This document shows positions 23,876-30,255 of a stretch of DNA of 42,968 bases, piece after piece. The stretch's first letter is position 1, and each line of letters begins with the position of its first letter. The notes under the pieces were generated by a model. It was not told where the DNA came from, did no database searches, and worked only from the letters and a program-made list of their open reading frames with translations. Position numbers and translations under genes: made by a program. Source of the DNA: Alistipes sp. (GTDB taxonomy: Bacteria > Bacteroidota > Bacteroidia > Bacteroidales > Rikenellaceae); assembly GCA_031285345.1 (NCBI GenBank), contig JAITWI010000079.1:1-42968 (forward strand), in the 5' to 3' direction.

Positions 23876-26002
23876 TTAGAACTTAACCTCGGTTACCGTG
23901 TTCTGGAACACGAACGAGAAGCAGTCGGCCGCCTCGTCGATGCGCTTCGAGGTGGGTTTGCCCGCTCCGTGGCCGGCGTTGGTCTCGATGCGGATCAGAG
24001 CCGGATTTTCGCAACCCTGAACGTGCTGAAGCTCGGCCGCGAACTTGAACGAGTGGGCCGGAACCACGCGGTCGTCGTGATCGGCGGTGGTCACCATCGT
24101 CGCCGGATAGCATACGCCCTCGCGCAGGTTGTGAAGCGGCGAGTATTTATATATGTATTCGAATTGTTCGGCGTTGTCGCTGCTGCCATACTCCACGGCC
24201 CAGCCCCAACCTACGGTGAAGGTGTGGTAGCGCAACATATCCATCACGCCCACGGCCGGAAGGGCCACCGCGAAGAGATCGGGGCGCTGGGTCATAGCCG
24301 CACCCACCAACAGGCCGCCGTTCGATCCTCCCGCTATGGCCAACTTTTCGGGCGAGGTGTATTTGTTGTCCACCAGCCACTCGGCCGCGCCTATGAAGTC
24401 GTCGAACACGTTCTGCTTGTTGGCCAACATGCCGCCCTTGTGCCACGCCTCGCCATACTCGCCGCCACCCCTCAGGCTGACGTCGACCCACACTCCGCCC
24501 TGCTCCATGAACATGATGCGCGTGGGGGAGAATGCGGGGGTGAGGCTGATGTTGAAGCCGCCGTAACCGTAGAGATAGGTCGGATTTTTGCCGTCCAACT
24601 TCAGGCCTTTTTTATGCACGACGAACATCGGAACCTGCGTGCCGTCCTTGCTGGTGAAGAATATCTGTTTGGCCTCGAAGTCGTCGGGATTGAACGCCGC
24701 CTCGGGACGGTCGAACAGCACGGCCTGGCCGCTCGCAAGGTCGTAGCGATAGATGGCTGTCGGGGCGGTGTAGGTGGCAAGGGCGTAGAAGGTTTCGGTA
24801 TCCTCTTTGCCGCCGCCGAAGCCGCCCGCCGTACCGAGGGCACCGAAGTCGATGTCGCGAACCTTAGCTCCCGCCATGTCGAACTGCACCACCTTGCTCG
24901 TGGCGTTTTCGAGATACGAGGCGATGAAATATCCGCCCGTCATGGTCACTCCCTCTAACTTCAGGGCGGGATCTTCGGCCACAACGTTTTGCAGGCCGTC
25001 GGTCGGGTCGGCCAGGTCGATGCTGGCGAGGCGGAAGTTGGGCGCTCCGTCGTTGGTCAAAAACCAGGCCGTGTCGCCCTCGGCGTGCACCAAAATATAG
25101 TCGTACTCGAAGCCCGGGAAGAGCACGCGGAACTCTTTCTGGTCGGCGGCGCGGTAGAGCATTTCGGTGCCGCTGGTGCCCTCCGACCCGTCGACGAAGA
25201 TGTAGCGGCCGTCGTGGCTGGTTGCGGCGTGGAAGTAGCGCAGCGGGTTTTTGTCGTCGCGATAGATGCGCACGTCCTCGCTCTGGGGCGTTCCCAGCGC
25301 ATGGTAGTAGACCATCTGATGGCGGTTCTGCGCCGAGAATATGTTGCCGTCCTTGGGCGCCTCGTAACAGCTGTAATAGAATCCCTTGGAGTCGGGAGCC
25401 CACACCGCGCCGGAGAATTTCACCCATTCGACCACATCCTCGGTGTCGAGGCCGGTGTTCACGTCGCGAACGTGGATCTTGACCCAGTCCGATCCGGCCG
25501 CGGCCACGGCGTATGCCATGTAGCGGTCGTCGCGAGAGAACGACACCTCGCCCAGCGCCACCGTGCCGTCGGCCGACAAGGTGTTGGGATCGAGAAACAG
25601 CTCGGGCGCGCCGTCCAGACCCTTTTGGCGATAGATGACGCTCTGATTTTGCAGGCCGTCGTTGCGCGACACGAAGTACCACTCGCCCACCTTCTCGGGA
25701 ATGCCGGTTTTGGGATAGTTCCAAAGTTGTGTCAGGCGGTCGCGCACCGCGTCGCGGAACGGGATCTGCGACAGGTAGTCGAACGTCACTTCGTTTTGTG
25801 CGGCGACCCAGGCGGCGGTTTCGGCGCTGTCGGCGTCTTCCAACCAGCGGTAGGGGTCGGCCACTTCGGTGCCGTGGTAGTTCTCCACCACGTCGCCCCT
25901 CTGCGTATCGGGATATGGCAACATCGTGATCTTGTTTTTAGCGTTCTGTCCGCATCCGGCGGCTATCGTGCCGACCAACGCGAGGGTGAAAAGTCTGTTC
26001 AT
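23876..26002 (-). CDS. Prolyl oligopeptidase family serine peptidase (S9A), lipoprotein
   Basis: The 708-aa enzyme has the prolyl oligopeptidase layout: a short N-terminal part, a beta-propeller (residues about 75-410) and an alpha/beta hydrolase domain. The catalytic Ser is in AIAGGSNGGLLVG (about 560), the Asp in DHDDRVVPAHSFK (about 641) and the His in NAGHGAGKP (about 679). It should cleave short Pro-containing peptides. The N-terminus MNRLFTLALVGTIAAGCGQ is a lipoprotein signal, so it is anchored in the envelope. Its promoter belongs to the third copy of the repeated promoter element. Confidence 0.94.
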   Translation of the reverse strand: MNRLFTLALVGTIAAGCGQNAKNKITMLPYPDTQRGDVVENYHGTEVADPYRWLEDADSAETAAWVAAQNEVTFDYLSQIPFRDAVRDRLTQLWNYPKTGIPEKVGEWYFVSRNDGLQNQSVIYRQKGLDGAPELFLDPNTLSADGTVALGEVSFSRDDRYMAYAVAAAGSDWVKIHVRDVNTGLDTEDVVEWVKFSGAVWAPDSKGFYYSCYEAPKDGNIFSAQNRHQMVYYHALGTPQSEDVRIYRDDKNPLRYFHAATSHDGRYIFVDGSEGTSGTEMLYRAADQKEFRVLFPGFEYDYILVHAEGDTAWFLTNDGAPNFRLASIDLADPTDGLQNVVAEDPALKLEGVTMTGGYFIASYLENATSKVVQFDMAGAKVRDIDFGALGTAGGFGGGKEDTETFYALATYTAPTAIYRYDLASGQAVLFDRPEAAFNPDDFEAKQIFFTSKDGTQVPMFVVHKKGLKLDGKNPTYLYGYGGFNISLTPAFSPTRIMFMEQGGVWVDVSLRGGGEYGEAWHKGGMLANKQNVFDDFIGAAEWLVDNKYTSPEKLAIAGGSNGGLLVGAAMTQRPDLFAVALPAVGVMDMLRYHTFTVGWGWAVEYGSSDNAEQFEYIYKYSPLHNLREGVCYPATMVTTADHDDRVVPAHSFKFAAELQHVQGCENPALIRIETNAGHGAGKPTSKRIDEAADCFSFVFQNTVTEVKF

Positions 26003-26039
26003 ATTTCGTTAGTTTTTTATGGTGTGCGGGTTGATTGTA

Positions 26040-26070
26040 CAAAGGTAGTGAAAGCCGAGCGCAATGCAAA
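26040..26070 (-). promoter_or_regulatory. Promoter of prolyl oligopeptidase gene
   Basis: On the reverse strand TTTG, 19 nt and TACCTTTG (26047-26040) match the consensus. The TTTG lies in the left arm of the REP-like element core (about 26067-26070). A second box TACCTTTG (26120-26113) lies 73 bp upstream in the same direction. Confidence 0.6.
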
Positions 26071-26092
26071 TAAATTTGCATTGCCGAGGCGC
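26052..26092 (+). repeat. Intergenic REP-like promoter element, copy 3
   Basis: AAGCCGAGCGC (26052-26062) and GCCGAGGCGC (26083-26092) flank a perfect 11-bp inverted repeat (26061-26071 / 26074-26084). The 13-mer CAAAGGTAGTGAA occurs on both sides (26040-26052 and 26113-26125). Confidence 0.78.
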
Positions 26093-26132
26093 ATCCTAAC
26101 CTAAGACGTAGTCAAAGGTAGTGAATTTTTGC

Positions 26133-26140
26133 TACCTTTG
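26133..26140 (+). promoter_or_regulatory. -7 box of birA, next to the start codon
   Basis: TACCTTTG ends four bases before ATG 26145, so the transcript probably begins at or very near the start codon. The -33 region is weak. Confidence 0.5.
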
Positions 26141-26144
26141 TTTT

Positions 26145-26924
26145 ATGTTCTATTTTTTCGACGAATTGACCTCGACCATAGACGAGGCGCGCGACCCGAA
26201 ATATGTTCACGGCGACGTGGTGGCGGCGGACTTCCAGACCGCCGGGCGCGGTCAGAGGGGCAACCGGTGGAGCTCGACGGCGGGCGAAAACCTGATGTTC
26301 AGCGTGGTGTTGGACAGCTCGTTTTTGCGCGTCACGGAGCAGTTTTTGCTGCTTCAGACGGTGGCGTTGGCTCTGACCGACACTTTTTCGGACTACGGCA
26401 TCGACGCCCGCATCAAATGGACGAACGACATCTACGTGGGCGACCGCAAGATCACGGGGGTGTTGATCGACCACTCGCTCGGCCTCGGAGGGATGCTCTC
26501 CCGCAGCGGCGTCGGAGTGGGCATCAACGTCAATCAGAGGGAGTTCGAACCATGGCTGCCCAACCCCACCTCGATGGCGTTGGAACTGGAGCGGTCGATG
26601 GCGCGCGAACCGGAGTGCGCGTTGGACAGGCGCGAAGTGCTGGAGCGTCGCGAGGTGCTGGATCGTCGCGAAGTGCTGGAGCGGTTTTACGGGCGGCTGA
26701 TGGAGCGTGTGGAATGCTTGAAGGGCGGCGGACGCGCAACCATCCTCGCCGACTATCACGCGAAAATTTACCGTCTCGACACCCCGGCGCGTTTTGCGTT
26801 GCCCGATGGCGGAGAGTTTGTCGGCACCATCCGCGGCGTGGGCCCCGGCGGCGAGCTGACGATAGACCACCCCGACGGCACGGCGAAAAGCTTCCTCTTC
26901 CGCGAGGTGTCGTTCATCATATGA
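26145..26924 (+). CDS. birA: Biotin-[acetyl-CoA-carboxylase] ligase
   Basis: The enzyme activates biotin as biotinyl-AMP and transfers it to carboxyl carrier proteins. The 259-aa protein has GRGQRGNRW (about residue 33, the biotin-binding loop), KWTNDIYVGDRKITGVLI (about 90) and GVGININ-like GVGVGINVNQ. There is no N-terminal DNA-binding domain, so it is the non-regulatory type. ATG 26145 gives MFYFFDELTSTIDEA; an upstream in-frame ATG at 26121 overlaps the -7 box. Residues about 163-180 are a threefold REVLER repeat, an insertion not expected in the family. The kinase gene starts seven bases after its stop, so the two are co-transcribed. Confidence 0.93.
   Translation: MFYFFDELTSTIDEARDPKYVHGDVVAADFQTAGRGQRGNRWSSTAGENLMFSVVLDSSFLRVTEQFLLLQTVALALTDTFSDYGIDARIKWTNDIYVGDRKITGVLIDHSLGLGGMLSRSGVGVGINVNQREFEPWLPNPTSMALELERSMAREPECALDRREVLERREVLDRREVLERFYGRLMERVECLKGGGRATILADYHAKIYRLDTPARFALPDGGEFVGTIRGVGPGGELTIDHPDGTAKSFLFREVSFII
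26631..26684. repeat. Three 18-bp tandem repeats inside birA
   Basis: Units 26631-26648, 26649-26666 and 26667-26684 (CGCGAAGTGCTGGAGCGT and near-copies) encode REVLER, REVLDR, REVLER in frame. Confidence 0.88.
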
Positions 26925-26931
26925 CCCGACT

Positions 26932-27756
26932 ATGCTGCGACCCTCCGTCACAGATTATATAAACGCGCTGGAGAACCCCGAAGGTATCTTACGCACCCTC
27001 ATGGGCGTGGCCGTCGAACGCGACATCTACGGCGAGCCGATCCTGCGCGTCGGCAACAGCGCGGTCGTCTTCACATATAGGGCGGCGGACGAGGGGCGTT
27101 TCGACGGCGAAGCGAAACTGCGGCTACTGAAGTGTTACGTCCGTCCCAATCCCCATTTGCGCACCATCTACGACTATGTCGAGCGTTCGCCCTCGCCGCT
27201 TCTGCCCCGGGTGAGACTGCTGCCGGACGAACTCTATGTCCATACCCTGTCCGGCGAGGCGGGATGGATCGACGTAGTGGAGGGCGAGTGGGCCCGGGGG
27301 ACGACGCTCGACGGAGCCGTGGCGACGGCCGCACGAACCAAAGACCGGCCGCGCCTGCTAATACTTGCCGACGCGTTCGACGACCTTTGCGGACGGCTTC
27401 GAACGGAGGAGTGGGCCCACGGCGACCTTAAGCCGGAGAACATCGTGGTGGGGCTCGACGACCGGCTTGTGTTGATAGACTGCGACGCGATGTGGATCCC
27501 GGCGCTCGACGGAGCCAAAGCCGTCGAATTTGGCACTCCCGGATGGTGCGACCCGCGGCGCGCGACACGGCGTCCCGAAGAGGCTCTTTTCGACAAGGGG
27601 CATCACGGCGGGGCTCATTCCGGCGATGTGCGTTTCGACAAAACGATAGACGACTATCCGATGGCGCTGTTGTCGGCCAACCTCCACGCGATAGCCGCCG
27701 AGCCGGGACTGTGCGCCCGTCGACGCCTCTCCGACGGGCCGATAGTCTCCATTTGA
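26932..27756 (+). CDS. Small Ser/Thr-type protein kinase
   Basis: The 274-aa protein has a compact kinase fold. A Lys in LRLLKCY could be the ATP-binding Lys. HGDLKPENIVV (residues about 163-173) is the catalytic loop with Asp, and VLIDCDAMW (about 182) replaces DFG while keeping the metal-binding Asp. FGTPGWCDPRR resembles the activation segment end, and DDYPMALLSANLHAI the F helix. It looks catalytically competent. No membrane segment is seen. It follows birA by seven bases, and the VWA and pseudokinase/WG genes come next, suggesting a signalling module. Confidence 0.8.
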   Translation: MLRPSVTDYINALENPEGILRTLMGVAVERDIYGEPILRVGNSAVVFTYRAADEGRFDGEAKLRLLKCYVRPNPHLRTIYDYVERSPSPLLPRVRLLPDELYVHTLSGEAGWIDVVEGEWARGTTLDGAVATAARTKDRPRLLILADAFDDLCGRLRTEEWAHGDLKPENIVVGLDDRLVLIDCDAMWIPALDGAKAVEFGTPGWCDPRRATRRPEEALFDKGHHGGAHSGDVRFDKTIDDYPMALLSANLHAIAAEPGLCARRRLSDGPIVSI

Positions 27757-28159
27757 GCGGCGGCGGCGCCTACGGCGGGTTAGCATAAGCGGTTATTTTT
27801 GATTTTGTAGCTATTTTTGTCTCCTGCAAGCCGCTTTTTTGCAGTAATATTGGACATATTGCAAGAAAAATCGGCGAAGCAGGTGGCAAAAAGAGCAAAA
27901 AAGCGGAAGTGAACGCTTGTGCTGACACGCCGTAATAATCGCGTAATCGAAAATATCGCCACGCTTTGGAAAGAACGGCTCCGGAAAATTTGCTTTATTT
28001 CGCGCCGTTTCGTACTTTTGACAGCGCTTAGCTCGCGCCCGAGGTTTGGGCGCCGTTTGCAACGAAACATCGTCCCCTTTGCCGACCGCCAACCCCTCGA
28101 CCCGAAGCGACAAAAGACCGACCCCCAAAGCAGCCACCGACCCGACACTCGACCCAAAA
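27757..28159. other. Intergenic stretch between kinase and VWA genes
   Basis: No convincing gene is present; a reverse frame of 130 codons (27780-28172) lacks family features. The stretch is AT-richer than its neighbours. It holds TTTTG(T)AGCTATTTTTGT at 27803-27820, which matches with one mismatch a motif at 8785-8802, and a promoter at 27989-28020. Confidence 0.5.
27989..28020 (+). promoter_or_regulatory. Promoter of VWA-pseudokinase operon
   Basis: TTTG (27989-27992), a 20-nt spacer and TACTTTTG (28013-28020) are a full consensus match. The leader to ATG 28160 would be about 135 nt. The VWA gene may therefore be expressed apart from birA-kinase. Confidence 0.65.
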
Positions 28160-29011
28160 ATGTATAACGCACCGATAACCCGACTTCACCCGACGGCTTT
28201 CGTCGTGCTCATCGACCGTTCGTGCTCGATGAGGGAGAGGATCGCCTGGGGCGGCGCCGAAATGACCAAAGCCCGCGCCGTGACCCTCGTGGCAAACACC
28301 TTTATCGACGAACTCGTTTTCCGCGCCCGCCGCGAGGGCGGCACCCTGGACTACTACGACATCGCCATGCTGGGCTACTCGGGCGACGGGATCAACTACC
28401 TCGTGTCGCCCTACGGCGAATTCACCACTCCGTCGCGATTGGTGGCTTCGGGCGTGCGGCGCGAAAAGATCGCCCGCGAAAGGGTGCTCCCCTCGGGACG
28501 GAGCGTGGTGGCGGTGACGGAGCAAAACATGTGGATCCGCGAAAAGGCCGCCGGAGTGACCCCCATGTGCGCCGCCCTTCGCGAAGGGGCGTCGCTGGTC
28601 GAGTGGTGGTGCCGCCGCCGCAAGAACGCCAACAGCTATCCCCCCACCGTGATAAACATAACCGACGGCGAGGCCTCCGACGGTTCCGACGACGAGATCC
28701 GCGCCATAGCCGAGCGCATCCGCCGCGCCGGCACCAAAAACGGAGCCGCCCTGTTGATCAACATCCACCTCGCCCGCGGCGGCGACGGGACGCCCGTGAT
28801 CTTCCCCTCCCGCTTGGACGAACTTCCCGATCACCGATACTCGCGCCTGCTGTGGGACATGTCGAGCGAGATGCCCGAAAGTTACCACGACGCCATTCTC
28901 TCCGCCCGCCCCGGAGCCGCCGCCCCGTTCCGCGCAATGGCCTGGGGCAGCCACATCGGCCAGTTGGCCGCCATGATGAACATAGGATCCGTAAATTCCA
29001 TAATGCTATGA
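28160..29011 (+). CDS. von Willebrand factor A domain protein, TerY-like
   Basis: The 283-aa protein is essentially one VWA domain. The metal-binding MIDAS motif is DRSCSM (DxSxS, residues about 19-24), followed by a Thr-containing GVTPM and NITDGEASD (about 166). No signal peptide or membrane segment is seen, so it is cytosolic. It resembles the TerY group that works with kinases and PP2C phosphatases (resemblance judged by eye). ATG 28160 is chosen, as upstream in-frame sequence is Pro/Thr-rich and not conserved-looking. Its stop overlaps the start of the next gene (ATGA). Confidence 0.82.
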   Translation: MYNAPITRLHPTAFVVLIDRSCSMRERIAWGGAEMTKARAVTLVANTFIDELVFRARREGGTLDYYDIAMLGYSGDGINYLVSPYGEFTTPSRLVASGVRREKIARERVLPSGRSVVAVTEQNMWIREKAAGVTPMCAALREGASLVEWWCRRRKNANSYPPTVINITDGEASDGSDDEIRAIAERIRRAGTKNGAALLINIHLARGGDGTPVIFPSRLDELPDHRYSRLLWDMSSEMPESYHDAILSARPGAAAPFRAMAWGSHIGQLAAMMNIGSVNSIML

Positions 29012-30111
29012 CCCTAACCATCTCGCAGTATATCGAAGCCTTCGGTAGCGACGACGGGCGTTTTCGCACATTCGAGCGACTGAGAGCCGTTCCGGACGAG
29101 ACCGGCATGCCCGTCTTCACCATGCCGGGCCATGGCTTGGTCGATTTTCAGGTGACGGCCGACAACGTGCGCCACACTCTGCGCTGCCCTTTGCACCGCG
29201 ACGAGGAGGCTCTGCTTCGTCTTTGGACTATCGGAGACAGGGATCGCGGACTGGGCAGCAGATTTTTTACGGAGTGGCGTCTGCTGCGGGGCGAAGTGGT
29301 GCTGTTCGACGAGGCCGGCGAGGCTTTCGAGATGGATGTTCTCGCGCGCGCCACCCCCGTCGGAGTGCCGTTGGCCGAATTTCTGGAAAAGGCCGCCGCA
29401 AGGCGCGACGGCGAGGCTTTGGCCGCCGCCCTGCGCTCGTTCGAGGATCTGACGGAGTGGGCGCGCGAGGCGGGAAGGGGCGGCGTCACCGTTGGGCGGC
29501 TTTTGGTTTCGCCCGGAGGGGAGATGTCTTTGACCGGATTTTCGGCGAGCGACCAGACCGACCGCGTGTTCCGAATGTTGCACGACGCGGCGGAGAAGGC
29601 GGGCGAAAAGGCGGGATACGATTTCGGCGGAGATAAGGTGCGTCTCGTTAGGGACGGCGGCGGATGGATGTATGTGGACGGTAGGGGGCAAGCCGTGATC
29701 GACGCGGTGTACAGGGCCGCCTCGCCTTTCCGGGGCGAGAGGGCCGAGGTGGAGACGCGCCTGGGCAAAGGGCTGATCGACCCTTCCGGTCGCACCGTCC
29801 TTGAGCCTGTGTACGAGGAGCTTGTGTGGGACGACTACTGGGGCGTGGCGGCGGCTATGAGGGAGGGGATGTGGTTTTTGCACGACCGCGGCGGCGTCAG
29901 GTTGACGGAGGAGGGTTACGACTGGCTGGGCGAGTGCTCGGAGGGGATGCTGCTGGCCGAACGGGGCGGCCGATGCGGATTCGTCGACGTGACCGGCCGC
30001 CTGGCCATTCCGTGCGCCTACGACGAAGCCTCGTCGTTCGCTGAGGGGCTGGCTCTGGTGTCGGTCGGCGGCGAAAGTTTCTTTATCGACGCGCGGGGGA
30101 GTCGCATCTGA
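29008..30111 (+). CDS. Pseudokinase-like N-terminus with WG-type repeats
   Basis: The 367-aa protein starts at ATG 29008, overlapping the VWA stop. Its N-terminal 190 residues can be aligned by eye with the neighbouring kinase (SVTDYINAL / TISQYIEAF; LILADAFDDLCGRL / LAAALRSFEDLTEWA). However, HGDLKPENIVV becomes GGVTVGRLLVS and LIDCD becomes LTGFS, so catalytic and metal Asp are lost. From about residue 215 it has WG/KWG-like repeats: WMYVDGRGQAVIDAVYRAA, GLIDPSGRTVLEPVYEEL, WFLHDRGG and CGFVDVTGRLAIPCAYDEASSF. It may be a pseudokinase scaffold or sensor. Confidence is high for the repeats, moderate for the pseudokinase part. Confidence 0.72.
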   Translation: MTLTISQYIEAFGSDDGRFRTFERLRAVPDETGMPVFTMPGHGLVDFQVTADNVRHTLRCPLHRDEEALLRLWTIGDRDRGLGSRFFTEWRLLRGEVVLFDEAGEAFEMDVLARATPVGVPLAEFLEKAAARRDGEALAAALRSFEDLTEWAREAGRGGVTVGRLLVSPGGEMSLTGFSASDQTDRVFRMLHDAAEKAGEKAGYDFGGDKVRLVRDGGGWMYVDGRGQAVIDAVYRAASPFRGERAEVETRLGKGLIDPSGRTVLEPVYEELVWDDYWGVAAAMREGMWFLHDRGGVRLTEEGYDWLGECSEGMLLAERGGRCGFVDVTGRLAIPCAYDEASSFAEGLALVSVGGESFFIDARGSRI

Positions 30112-30201
30112 CAGTAGACGCCGCCAAATCGCCCGAAAAGAGCCGTAAAAGCGAAAAAACGACCGGGTTTTATTTCGAACTATGTTATTTTCGACCCTCT
30201 T

Positions 30202-30233
30202 TTTGCTTAAATGAGCAAAAATGCCTATTTTTG
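30202..30233 (+). promoter_or_regulatory. gyrA promoter
   Basis: TTTG (30202-30205), 20 nt and TATTTTTG (30226-30233) are a full consensus match, 22 bp before ATG 30256. They lie inside a longer frame that starts at 30211, which is why the inner ATG is chosen. Confidence 0.7.
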
Positions 30234-30255
30234 GAGGTTATTTCAACTCGAAAAT

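Noticed and set aside
27780-28172. 130-codon reverse frame between kinase and VWA genes
   Set aside because: Basic and Ser/Phe-rich without domain features, and it spans the promoter of the VWA gene.
28222-29007. N-terminal extension of the WG-repeat protein
   Set aside because: It overlaps the VWA gene in another frame and is Arg/Pro-rich; the ATGA overlap start at 29008 fits the operon.
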